Positions 1 through 7,222 of a stretch of DNA of 64,000 bases are shown piece by piece. A program made the position numbers and the translations under genes. Below the pieces are notes generated by a model. It was not told where the DNA came from. It ran no database searches and saw nothing but the letters and a program-made list of their open reading frames with translations. Position 1 is the stretch's first letter. The number at the start of each line of letters is the position of its first letter. The stretch spans positions 1 to 64,000 of the forward strand of contig NZ_JAJUWR010000016.1 in assembly GCF_021390545.1 (NCBI RefSeq), written 5' to 3'. The DNA is from Algoriphagus sp. AGSA1. Lineage in GTDB: Bacteria > Bacteroidota > Bacteroidia > Cytophagales > Cyclobacteriaceae.

Positions 1-46
1 CCCTCCCGATTAAGATCGGGATGCTCTACCGAGCTGAGTCGATCAG
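1..46 (-). pseudogene. tRNA-like remnant cut by the window edge
   Basis: Read on the minus strand this stretch has a D-arm-like CTCAGCTCGGTAGAG and an anticodon-arm-like TCCCGAT/ATCGGGA stem. With a standard 5-bp stem the anticodon loop would be 8 nt rather than 7, and the D stem is only 3 bp, so it does not look like a working tRNA. The 3' half lies outside the window. The stop codon of the GIY-YIG gene (26-28) is the TAG of the D loop. A functional but unusual tRNA cannot be fully excluded because the T arm is not visible. Confidence 0.5.
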
Positions 47-274
47 GGACTCAATAAACTTTTTGCTTTTCATCTTTTTGATCTGGAGCTCTCTCCGTTT
101 GGCTGTAATCAGTTCGTCAAAATCCTCCCGGTAAACCAGCTTCCACGGGATTCCTGTGGAGGTGAATTTGGAATGGCCGATGTTATGTTCATACAATCTG
201 CGGTCAAGATCAGTGCATGCGCCCACATAATACTTGGCAAGTTTTTCGGAATATAGAATATACATTGTAGCCAT
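26..274 (-). CDS. GIY-YIG nuclease domain protein (UPF0213/YhbQ-like)
   Basis: An 82-residue single-domain GIY-YIG protein. The variant GIY motif is YIL at residues 5-7 and the YIG motif is YVG at 16-18. The conserved Arg is in RLYEHN (R26) and the likely catalytic Glu is E62 in AKRRELQIK, so the active site looks complete. This family is predicted to cut or nick nucleic acid; the cellular role of these small stand-alone members is unsettled. The last four codons and the stop lie in a tRNA-like sequence, and the gene sits at the edge of a tRNA array. This suggests insertion into, or recombination at, a tRNA gene. Domain call is firm; role unknown. Confidence 0.85.
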   Translation of the reverse strand: MATMYILYSEKLAKYYVGACTDLDRRLYEHNIGHSKFTSTGIPWKLVYREDFDELITAKRRELQIKKMKSKKFIESLIDSAR

Positions 275-295
275 TAGAGTAAGGATTGGCTAAAA

Positions 296-327
296 ATAAG
301 AAAAGCAGCCCATTTGGACTGCTCTCT
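296..327 (-). terminator. Rho-independent terminator after tRNA-Lys
   Basis: On the minus strand GAGCAGTCC-AAAT-GGGCTGCTT forms a stem (two wobble pairs) followed by a T-rich run. It lies directly downstream of the tRNA-Lys at 330-402. Confidence 0.6.
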
Positions 328-329
328 TG

Positions 330-402
330 TGATCCCGCTGGGGCTCGAACCCAGGACCCATACATTAAAAGTGTATTGCTCTACCAGCTGAGCTACGGAA
401 TC
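330..402 (-). tRNA. tRNA-Lys (UUU)
   Basis: A complete 73-nt cloverleaf: 7-bp acceptor stem GATTCCG/CGGGATC, D arm GCTC...GAGC, anticodon stem ATACA/TGTAT enclosing loop CTTTTAA (anticodon TTT), and T arm CTGGG-TTCGAGC-CCCAG. The discriminator base is A. No CCA is encoded. A second, apparently identical copy lies at 716-788. Confidence 0.97.
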
Positions 403-421
403 GGTGCTAAATGATAAAATA

Positions 422-446
422 AAAAGCGGAACGTGATTCCGCTTTT
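422..446 (-). terminator. Terminator after tRNA-Arg
   Basis: A perfect 10-bp stem AAAAGCGGAA/TTCCGCTTTT with a 5-nt loop, followed by T-rich sequence on the minus strand, directly after the tRNA-Arg 3' end. Confidence 0.75.
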
Positions 447-452
447 GAGTGG

Positions 453-526
453 TGATCCTGTCAGGACTCGAACCTGAAACCTACTGCTTAGAAGGCAGTT
501 GCTCTATCCAGTTGAGCTACAGGACC
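453..526 (-). tRNA. tRNA-Arg (UCU)
   Basis: A 74-nt cloverleaf: acceptor GGTCCTG/CAGGATC, D arm GCTCAACTGGATAGAGC, anticodon stem ACTGC/GCAGT with loop CTTCTAA (anticodon TCT), and T arm CAGG-TTCGAGT-CCTG. The bases after the discriminator A (452-450) read CCA, so CCA is encoded, unlike the Lys tRNAs beside it. Confidence 0.96.
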
Positions 527-572
527 TGGATAATTTTGTGATTTCTTAAAGATATCACAACGGTAAATAAAG

Positions 573-646
573 TCGGGGTGGCAGGATTCGAACCTACGAC
601 CTCCACATCCCAAATGTGGCGCGATACCGGGCTACGCTACACCCCG
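573..646 (-). tRNA. tRNA-Pro (UGG)
   Basis: A 74-nt cloverleaf: acceptor CGGGGTG/CACCCCG, anticodon stem CCACA/TGTGG with loop TTTGGGA (anticodon TGG), T arm GTAGG-TTCGAAT-CCTGC, discriminator A. It is on the same strand as the neighbouring Arg and Lys tRNAs and may be co-transcribed with the upstream tRNA-Lys at 716-788. Confidence 0.96.
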
Positions 647-715
647 AAACTTTCTTTTTAACTCCTTGTAAGTTAAACTTAGTGTTTGTGCCAAAAGTAA
701 TATGGCATTTCTCAG

Positions 716-788
716 TGATCCCGCTGGGGCTCGAACCCAGGACCCATACATTAAAAGTGTATTGCTCTACCAGCTGAGCTACGGAATC
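716..788 (-). tRNA. tRNA-Lys (UUU), second copy
   Basis: Sequence matches the tRNA-Lys at 330-402 over the whole 73-nt cloverleaf, including anticodon loop CTTTTAA and T arm CTGGG-TTCGAGC-CCCAG. The flanks of the two copies differ, which points to a duplicated tRNA gene rather than a recent duplication of a larger block. Confidence 0.96.
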
Positions 789-829
789 ATTATTTTTAAT
801 TTCTCAGAGTAAAGAGCTTTTTCTTTCTC

Positions 830-899
830 ATTATCACAAACTCGAACCCAGAATCCTCTCGATAAAACCGGGATGCTCTGCCAGCTGAGCTATTGAATC
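830..899 (-). pseudogene. Decayed, possibly chimeric tRNA remnant
   Basis: On the minus strand a normal D arm (AGCTCAGCTGGCAGAGC) and T loop (GGGTTCGAG) are recognisable. The acceptor halves do not pair and the T stem is broken (CTGGG against TTGTG). The left half of the anticodon arm (TCCCGG) and the right half (CGAGAGGA) do not match each other, as if two tRNA halves had been joined. It is on the same strand as the intact tRNA array. Confidence 0.6.
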
Positions 900-1033
900 A
901 GATTGCTCTGAATATTTTCAGGAAATTTAACCACCAACAAGTGATTTAAAACCTTTCAAATTGACTCCCTAGCCTTGCTTTTTGCCAGATCATTGCCGTA
1001 ATTGGACTGCAAAAATAAGGGGACAAATTCTAA

Positions 1034-1759
1034 ATGCCAAACGTGAAATCAATCTTTCTTACAAAACTTTTGATATTTTTATCGATATCTTTTCAAAGTA
1101 TTCATTGTCAAGCAGATGTAATCGATCTAAAAAAAGCAGATTCTTTGTTCAATAACAGAAGCTACAAAGAGGCCATGCTTATTTACGATTCAAACTATGA
1201 ATCGGGGATATATTCCCCTGCAATGCTCCTGAAAATGGCCTTTATAGCTGAGGGAACAGGAGACAGTGAGCGGGCTACACTTTATCTCAGTAAATATTAC
1301 GATTTAGCTCCCAATCCTCAGGTAATTACTAAAATGAAAAGTCTTACAGGACAAAGTTCTCTGGAAGGTTTTGAGATTAGTGACAGGCAGAGGTTTATGA
1401 TTTTTCTTACAGAATATCAGGAGTATATTGTGGGGTTCTTGGCGTTTTTTCTTGTGGTTTCTATTGTTATAAGTTGGTTTACCGGAAGCAAGATGAATAA
1501 AACACAAACTTTTTGGCCGACTATTTTGCTGATTATTTTGATCTTTCTTGCCAATAATTTTCTGAGTGGTCCCAGAACTGGGTTGATTACACGAAGTCCT
1601 ACTTTTATTGTTACTGAGCCTTCGGCAGGCGGGGAGCTTGTAGATAGAGTAGAACCCGGACACCGTGTTCGGATCAAATCGTCAAAGGATATTTGGTACG
1701 AAGTCGAGTGGAAGGATAAAAGCGCTTATATTAAAAAGGAGTCTGTCACCAGACTTTGA
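1034..1759 (+). CDS. TPR/SH3-like membrane protein (BatE-like)
   Basis: A 241-residue exported protein. A signal peptide or N-terminal anchor (residues 1-27) is followed by TPR-like helices (about 30-100, with NNRSYKEAMLIYDS), two membrane segments (about 131-149 and 160-177), and a C-terminal SH3-like segment (about 187-241, with VEPGHRVRIKSSKDIWYEVEW). The order TPR, membrane pair, SH3 resembles BatE of the Bacteroidota Bat (aerotolerance) system. No other Bat genes (BatA-D, MoxR) are nearby, so a Bat role is only a guess. It stands alone between the tRNA array and the sugar locus. Confidence 0.6.
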   Translation: MPNVKSIFLTKLLIFLSISFQSIHCQADVIDLKKADSLFNNRSYKEAMLIYDSNYESGIYSPAMLLKMAFIAEGTGDSERATLYLSKYYDLAPNPQVITKMKSLTGQSSLEGFEISDRQRFMIFLTEYQEYIVGFLAFFLVVSIVISWFTGSKMNKTQTFWPTILLIILIFLANNFLSGPRTGLITRSPTFIVTEPSAGGELVDRVEPGHRVRIKSSKDIWYEVEWKDKSAYIKKESVTRL

Positions 1760-2240
1760 CCACCCAGCTTATGCATCTGGTTTGATTTAGCCTGGACTGA
1801 TTTTATCATGGAGGACAGTGAATGCATTAAATCCTTGCTGCTTAGAGGCTGAGTCGCAGCACCGCTTTAGTGAGGTTAAAAACAATGTTTTAGTGGATAA
1901 TATTGAAGCGATATCTGCTCTTCAAAACTTTTACCCTGTGGCTTAAAATTCCCATTGTATAGTTAAGGCTTAGTGGGGCTTGCTGAAAGAGTCTCAGTTA
2001 TGCGAGACCTGCCTAAAGGCCGGTAAGGCAGGGTTAAAAGCAGCCGAGTGAAGATATATCCTTATGCCTCGAATGAGGCCAGCGCAGAAGGTGGTATAGC
2101 TGAGAATAGCTTGAACATCTCGGTTTTGAGATTTTCTAATGGATGGATTAACGCCTTTTGCCTTCAGTAAGCTTGGGTCTGTTGAAAACAGTTTTGATCT
2201 TTTACTGGCGTTTCCAGCATCCCTATAAGGTAGGAAAACA
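1760..2240. other. Non-coding stretch, likely decayed repeat
   Basis: About 480 bp with no convincing gene. It holds one clear hairpin at 2008-2032 (CCTGCCT/AGGCAGG, 11-nt loop). The only long open frame (1994-2254, minus) runs through that hairpin and the downstream terminator and has no recognisable domain, so I do not call it. The look is that of an interspersed repeat, but copy number cannot be judged from one window. Confidence 0.4.
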
Positions 2241-2270
2241 AAAAAGCCCCGCAATTCTGAGGGGCTTTTT
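2241..2270 (-). terminator. Terminator of the DUF1080-cytochrome-dehydrogenase operon
   Basis: AAAAAGCCCC/GGGGCTTTTT around a 10-nt loop. It is symmetric enough to work on both strands. It lies 21 bp past the stop codon of the last minus-strand gene (2291). Confidence 0.8.
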
Positions 2271-2290
2271 ATAGTTCTTTTAGAACTTTG

Positions 2291-3031
2291 TTACAGTTCT
2301 TTAATCATCACATTCTTGAAGTAAACTACATCACCGTGATCCTGGAGGGCTATTTTACCTTTTTTAAATGTCCCGAAATTCGGCATATCCTTAAATTTGC
2401 TGTCAGCGATAAGGGCTTCCCATTCTGGCGTCCAAAGTGTAGTACTGACTATAGTAGTCCCGTTAAGGATAAATTCAAGTTGACCATTTTTGCTAATGAT
2501 CTCCGCTGAGTTCCACTCTCCGTATGGTTTTACAGTCTCTTCACTACTGACGATGAGGTCATACAAGTCTCCAGCTCTGTGGCTGATAATTTTAGCGTCA
2601 GGATGTCCATCATTGTCCAATACCTGCATTTCTAGGCCTGTATTATAGGTGTTCTTATATTCTGGAGCTTCGTGAACATAGAATATCAATCCACTATTGC
2701 CGTTTTGGGATATTTTCCAATCGTATTTTAAATGGAAATTGGCAAATTCTTCATTTGTGACAATGTCCCCTCCGTCTCCGGCTTGCCATTTATCTTTGTT
2801 TCCGGCATCTAGATAGACTTCACCATTTTCTATTTTCCAGGCATTGCCTATTTCTCCTCCGCCGTATTTGTGCCAGTTCGAGAAATCATTGTTGGCAAAT
2901 AGATCCACCCATTCTTCGGCGGGAGCTTCAGCTACCGTTATTTCCTCCGTCTCTGTTTCGTTTGCCTTTTCGCCGGAACAGGAAGTAAGAATGCCTATCA
3001 GTGCCGCTACTAGGATATACTGCTTATTCAT
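2291..3031 (-). CDS. DUF1080 (3-keto-disaccharide hydrolase-like) lipoprotein
   Basis: A 246-residue exported protein. The N-terminus is a lipoprotein signal with lipobox LTSC (Cys about 18), then an acidic linker, then a DUF1080/PF06439 concanavalin-like fold. Hallmarks are LFANNDFSNWHKYG, a central NSGLIFYVHE strand and GLEMQVLDNDGHPD. Pfam names this family 3-keto-disaccharide hydrolase; related proteins cleave glycosides after oxidation at C3 of the sugar. It is the last gene of a minus-strand run (dehydrogenase, TIM barrel, cytochrome c, DUF1080) and starts 1 bp after the cytochrome stop, so the two are probably translated together. Substrate unknown. Fold firm, activity by family and context. 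Confidence 0.88.
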   Translation of the reverse strand: MNKQYILVAALIGILTSCSGEKANETETEEITVAEAPAEEWVDLFANNDFSNWHKYGGGEIGNAWKIENGEVYLDAGNKDKWQAGDGGDIVTNEEFANFHLKYDWKISQNGNSGLIFYVHEAPEYKNTYNTGLEMQVLDNDGHPDAKIISHRAGDLYDLIVSSEETVKPYGEWNSAEIISKNGQLEFILNGTTIVSTTLWTPEWEALIADSKFKDMPNFGTFKKGKIALQDHGDVVYFKNVMIKEL

Positions 3032-3032
3032 C

Positions 3033-3461
3033 TTATTTTTTCAATAAAAGGATATAGCTTACCATGTCTTTGGCGTCTTCCAAGCTAAGGTTTGGATGCG
3101 GAGACATCGGGATTTCACCCCATACGCCCACACCGCCCTCTATTACTTTTTTGGCGAGCATTTCGATGTTCTCGTCTGTGGTTTCATACTTGGCAGCTAC
3201 ATCCGCATAGGATGGCCCTACGATCTTCCTCTCCACCATATGGCAAGAAGTGCAATCTGAGGATTTTACTTTGGCCAATCCTTTGATGTAAATTGGATCG
3301 TCTTGGTATTTTTCTTCCAAGCTCATTTCTTTCTCCGGCGCTGCTGGTGTGGCTACCGTTTCTGATTTATTGTCTTCAGAAGTTTTTTCTCCACCGCCAC
3401 AGGCGAAAGTGAATCCTGCCAGAGCTACTATGGCAAGATTTAAAGGTTTTGTGATTTTCAT
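3033..3461 (-). CDS. Class I cytochrome c lipoprotein
   Basis: A 142-residue lipoprotein (lipobox TFAC, Cys21) with an acidic linker and one cytochrome c domain. The haem motif is CTSCH at 70-74; the likely axial Met is in EIPMSPHP near residue 119. The family carries electrons in the periplasm. In Bacteroidota such small c551-type cytochromes are often encoded with GMC/gluconate-2-dehydrogenase-like oxidoreductases. A GMC enzyme and its small subunit lie on the opposite strand at 7223-9480, so this is the natural electron acceptor, by inference. Confidence 0.92.
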   Translation of the reverse strand: MKITKPLNLAIVALAGFTFACGGGEKTSEDNKSETVATPAAPEKEMSLEEKYQDDPIYIKGLAKVKSSDCTSCHMVERKIVGPSYADVAAKYETTDENIEMLAKKVIEGGVGVWGEIPMSPHPNLSLEDAKDMVSYILLLKK

Positions 3462-3490
3462 TAAGTTGGATATTAAAATTGATTGAGTGT

Positions 3491-4543
3491 TTAGATCCCT
3501 AGTATTCTTTTGTTGAATTCCTCGTCGGCACCTCTTCCGGCGAAGTCGTCAAAAGCTTTTTCAGTGACATTTATAATGTGTGAAGCAATAAATGGAGCGC
3601 CTTCCGCGGCACCTTGCTCAGGATGTTTGATGGCACATTCCCATTCTAAAACGGCCCAACCATCATAATCGTACTGCGAAAGTTTGCTAAAAATTCCACT
3701 AAAATCAACTTGTCCATCTCCTAAGGATCTGAATCGCCCTGCGCGTTCTACCCAGCCCTGATATCCTCCATATACTCCCTGCTTACCGGATGGGTTGAAT
3801 TCAGCGTCTTTTACGTGGAACATTTTGATTCTTTCATGGTAGAAATCAATGAATTGCAGGTAGTCTAGGCATTGCAACACGAAGTGGCTTGGGTCATAGA
3901 GTATGTTTGCCCGCTTGTGATGATTTACCTTATCTAGAAACATTTCAAATGTAACTCCATCATGTAGATCTTCTCCAGGGTGAAGCTCGTAACATACATC
4001 TACACCATAATTGTCAAATTCATCTAAAATCGGGCCCCATCTTTTGGCCAGTTCTGTGAAACCAGTCTCTACCAAGCCTGCAGGACGTTGTGGCCAAGGA
4101 TATACTGTATGCCACATGAGGGCACCAGAAAAGGTGGCATGAGCGGTGAGTCCCATATTGTTGGAAGCTTTTGCCGCATATTTCAACTGCTGTATTGCCC
4201 AGTCTGTTTTCCCTTTGAGATTTCCTTTAAGATGGTCAGGGGCAAATCCGTCAAACAACTCATTATATGCTGGATGTACGGCAACCAACTGTCCCTGAAG
4301 ATGGGTAGAGAGTTCGGTGACCTCAAGTCCGGCTTCTTTTACAATACCCTTGATTTCATCAGCATAGGTTTTGCTTTCTGCCGCTTTCTGCAAATCAATC
4401 ATCCGAGGATCCCAAGAGGGGATTTGCACGCCTGCATAGCCGAGATCGGCCATATAATGGCAGATGTTTTTAAGGTTGTTGAAAGGTTTAGCGTCGTCAA
4501 TAAACTGGGCGAGAAAAATCGCAGGCCCTTTGATTGTCTTCAT
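3491..4543 (-). CDS. Sugar phosphate isomerase/epimerase (TIM barrel, IolE-like)
   Basis: A 350-residue protein with no signal peptide, of the AP-endonuclease-2/xylose-isomerase-like TIM-barrel family. Probable metal ligands lie in the usual strand ends: CYELHPGEDLH, LYDPSHFVLQ (Asp/His), FHVKDAEF (His/Asp) and VLEWECA (Glu). The lack of a signal peptide sets it apart from the two Tat-signal TIM barrels at 6315 and 9530. It lies 31 bp downstream of the Gfo/Idh/MocA gene and forms one operon with it. A role in isomerising or cleaving a keto-sugar intermediate in the cytoplasm is inferred from context. Confidence 0.85.
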   Translation of the reverse strand: MKTIKGPAIFLAQFIDDAKPFNNLKNICHYMADLGYAGVQIPSWDPRMIDLQKAAESKTYADEIKGIVKEAGLEVTELSTHLQGQLVAVHPAYNELFDGFAPDHLKGNLKGKTDWAIQQLKYAAKASNNMGLTAHATFSGALMWHTVYPWPQRPAGLVETGFTELAKRWGPILDEFDNYGVDVCYELHPGEDLHDGVTFEMFLDKVNHHKRANILYDPSHFVLQCLDYLQFIDFYHERIKMFHVKDAEFNPSGKQGVYGGYQGWVERAGRFRSLGDGQVDFSGIFSKLSQYDYDGWAVLEWECAIKHPEQGAAEGAPFIASHIINVTEKAFDDFAGRGADEEFNKRILGI

Positions 4544-4574
4544 TTTAGTTAGGTTTAAAGATTAGGTTTAAGAA

Positions 4575-5744
4575 TTATTTTTCTACTATAAATGGAGTCC
4601 ACTTGATTTCTGACTCATTACTTTTCAATACATGGTCTATAAATGCCATTCCCCGGATACCATCTTCTATTCCAGGATAGTCCTCCCATTCAGGTTTCGG
4701 GATTTCTCCCTTCCGATCTGCATAGATACAGCGGGCAAAGTTTCTATACAAATTGGCAAATGCTTCCACGTACCCTTCAGGATGCCCTGCAGGAGTTCTG
4801 GTGTTCTCATTTGCCAGTGAACCTAAATAGCCTGTTCCTGCCCGATAAATCTGATCCGGTGCATCTGGCCATCTGGCGATCAGACTATTATTTAACTCTT
4901 GTTCCCATTCCAGACCGCCTTTTTCACCATAGACCCGGATCCGGAGATTGTTTTCTGCACCGGTATCAGTCTGGGAGGCGGTCAATACACCTGATGCTCC
5001 GTTTTCAAATCTCAATAGCACCACCCCGTCGTCGTCGATCAACCTCCCATCTACTTTGATATACAAATCCGCACAGAGAGCTTTCACTTTTTCACCCGAC
5101 ATATATTCTGCCAAGTGGAATGCATGGGTACCGATATCACCCATACATCCTGCCAAACCGTTTCTTTTAGGATCTGTACGCCATTCAGCTTGCTTATTGT
5201 TCTCAGATTCCAACAGTTTCCATAGCCAGCCCTGAGGATATTCCACATAGACTTTCCTCACTTTGCCGAGTTGGCCTTCGGCGATCATCTGCTTTGCCTG
5301 CTTGACCATAGGGTAGCCGGAATAGGTGTGCGTTAATAAAAACCGTCTGTCTGAAGCTTTAACTCTATGGTATAGTTCTTTTGCTTCCTGATAATTTAGC
5401 GTAAGTGGCTTGTCCAGTATTACATGGAAACCGTGTTTTAGTGCTTTAACTGTCGGATCGAAATGTACATTGTTGGGTGTGACAATCACTACTACATCAA
5501 TCCTTTCGTTTTCAGGAAGCTCCAGCTCCTTGGCGAACATCTCATCATAATTGGAATAGATTCTCGCAGGATCCAGCATAAGCTCTTTGCCACGCGATTT
5601 TGATTTTTCAGGATCAGAACTGAATGCGCCAGCTACTAACTCAAACATTCCATCCATCAATGCTCCATTTAAATGGATGGCTCCAATGAAAGATCCGGGA
5701 CCTCCACCAATGAGTCCGATTTTTAGTTTTTGTGAAGATGACAT
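4575..5744 (-). CDS. Gfo/Idh/MocA family oxidoreductase
   Basis: A 389-residue cytoplasmic NAD(P)-dependent sugar dehydrogenase. The N-terminal Rossmann fold starts with LKIGLIGGGPGSF. The family's EKP-type motif appears as LDKPLTLN (about residue 118), followed by the alpha/beta substrate domain with GDIGTHAFHLAEYM, where the catalytic Asp/His pair is expected. It is the first gene of the minus-strand operon. Enzymes of this type reduce or oxidise keto sugars at C3, which fits the DUF1080/GMC neighbourhood. The exact substrate cannot be read from the sequence. Confidence 0.9.
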   Translation of the reverse strand: MSSSQKLKIGLIGGGPGSFIGAIHLNGALMDGMFELVAGAFSSDPEKSKSRGKELMLDPARIYSNYDEMFAKELELPENERIDVVVIVTPNNVHFDPTVKALKHGFHVILDKPLTLNYQEAKELYHRVKASDRRFLLTHTYSGYPMVKQAKQMIAEGQLGKVRKVYVEYPQGWLWKLLESENNKQAEWRTDPKRNGLAGCMGDIGTHAFHLAEYMSGEKVKALCADLYIKVDGRLIDDDGVVLLRFENGASGVLTASQTDTGAENNLRIRVYGEKGGLEWEQELNNSLIARWPDAPDQIYRAGTGYLGSLANENTRTPAGHPEGYVEAFANLYRNFARCIYADRKGEIPKPEWEDYPGIEDGIRGMAFIDHVLKSNESEIKWTPFIVEK

Positions 5745-5995
5745 GAGGGAAAAGACTTTATTTTCAGGATTAATTACTTGAAATAATTGATTCCGAACCG
5801 AAAAAACTCCGTTCTTCGAATGGAATGATACAATAATTGCTCAAAAGCCCCATTTGGGTATTAATGGCTTAGCCCATATAGAGGTGCCCTATTTCTAGGG
5901 GGCATTTGAGCTGCCTAAAATAGTCCAAAATAGCTAAATTCTAAACTTTAGATGGTACTTTAAGACCTGTGTAATCCTCAAAAGATTTCAAATCT

Positions 5996-6304
5996 ATGAA
6001 TATCACTACCAAGCCCCGTCTTTCCTTTATGATGTTTTGGAATTTTGTAAGCGGTCAGATCTAAACGGATTTCCATGCTGGATCAAAGTACAGGTCATCA
6101 GCGTAGGGTCTTATTACCTTGGCCGCATACTGTGTGGGAATGCTTATAGGTTTCTGGGTAGCCGGATTAATCCCCAACTATTTTGTGATTGAAGAAGGAT
6201 TTCACAATTGGGAACCAATTTGGTTGCTTCCCGTTGGTTTTTCTGTTGTGGTTTTGCTACTTTTCATGGCTCTTTTTAAGAGAGAACAAATAAATTCACA
6301 ATAA
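5996..6304 (+). pseudogene. Internally deleted MFS nucleoside/sugar:H+ symporter (NupG-like)
   Basis: Only the two ends of a permease gene remain. The ATG at 5996 opens 22 codons (MNITTKPRLSFMMFWNFVSG), typical of the NupG-family N-terminus, then a stop at 6062-6064. After about 55 bp a second frame encodes the C-terminal membrane helix region (6119-6304, with VGMLIGFWVAGLIPNYFV and a final VVVLLLFMALFKRE). The central part, more than 1 kb in intact family members, is missing and the frames do not join. Its place at the head of the plus-strand sugar operon indicates it was the uptake permease of the locus. No intact replacement is encoded nearby. Confidence 0.8.
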
Positions 6305-6314
6305 AAAAACCCTC

Positions 6315-7193
6315 ATGACCAAACCTATTGACACAGGGAGAAGAGAATCTTTAAAAAAAGTTTTGCTTGGAGGAGCCGCATTTGGCGCCCTGTCTTCATT
6401 TGAAATGAAAGAAGAAAAACCTTATGAATTGAAAGGAAATGTTAATCATGGCGTATGTCACTGGTGTTTCCGTGATTATAATTTGGAAGACTTCTGTGTA
6501 GAGGCAAAGAAAATCGGTATCAAAGGAATAGACCTGATAGGGCCAAATAACTGGCATATTTTGAAAAAACATGGCTTGGATTCATCCATGTGCAACGGAG
6601 CTGAGATTAGTCTTACGGAAGGATTTGGAGAGGTGAAATATCATGGGCAACTGATCAAAAACTATACGGAAATGATTCCTAAAGTAGCTGAAGCAGGTTA
6701 CAAAAACCTGATTTGTTTCTCTGGAAATAGAAGAAGTATGGACGATGAGACAGGTTTGAAAAACTGCGTCCAAGGTTTAGAAAAGCTTATCCCTTTGGCT
6801 GAAAAGCATGGGGTCATCCTCCAGATGGAGCTGTTGAATAGCCGCGTAAACCATAAAGATTACTTATGCAGTAAGTCTGCATTTGGCGTTGAGCTTTGTA
6901 AGCGATTGGGAAGTGAAAACTTCAAATTGCTATATGATATCTATCACATGCAGATTGACGAAGGGGATCTGATCAGAAGCATACAGGAAAACCATCAATA
7001 TTTCGGGCATTATCATACTGCAGGGAACCCGGGAAGAAATGAATTGGATGATACTCAGGAGATTTATTATCCTGCGGTGATGAAGGCAATTGTGGCCTCG
7101 GGCTTCAAAGGGTACGTGTCCCATGAATTTATCCCTAAATCAGAAGATAAAATGGCCTCACTGGCCCAGGGTGTTCAGATCTGTGACGTCTAA
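6315..7193 (+). CDS. Tat-signal TIM-barrel protein (hydroxypyruvate isomerase-like)
   Basis: A 292-residue protein with a twin-arginine signal (TGRRESLKKVLLGGAAFGAL, residues 7-26), so it is probably exported folded with its metal. The mature part is a sugar isomerase TIM barrel of the hydroxypyruvate isomerase (Hyi)-like group, with LQMELLNSRVNHKDY, LLYDIYHMQIDEGD, GHYHTAGNPGRNE and GYVSHEFIP as the Glu/Asp/His ligand regions. It starts 10 bp after the permease remnant and 30 bp before the GMC gene. The periplasmic location argues against true hydroxypyruvate metabolism. Action on an oxidised sugar made by the GMC enzyme is an inference. Confidence 0.85.
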   Translation: MTKPIDTGRRESLKKVLLGGAAFGALSSFEMKEEKPYELKGNVNHGVCHWCFRDYNLEDFCVEAKKIGIKGIDLIGPNNWHILKKHGLDSSMCNGAEISLTEGFGEVKYHGQLIKNYTEMIPKVAEAGYKNLICFSGNRRSMDDETGLKNCVQGLEKLIPLAEKHGVILQMELLNSRVNHKDYLCSKSAFGVELCKRLGSENFKLLYDIYHMQIDEGDLIRSIQENHQYFGHYHTAGNPGRNELDDTQEIYYPAVMKAIVASGFKGYVSHEFIPKSEDKMASLAQGVQICDV

Positions 7194-7222
7194 GAAGAAA
7201 CAATAAAACAAAACCCATATTT

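Noticed and set aside
1994..2254. Minus-strand frame of 86 codons between the tRNA array and the DUF1080 gene
   Set aside because: It runs through a hairpin and a terminator and has no recognisable domain; more likely decayed repeat sequence.
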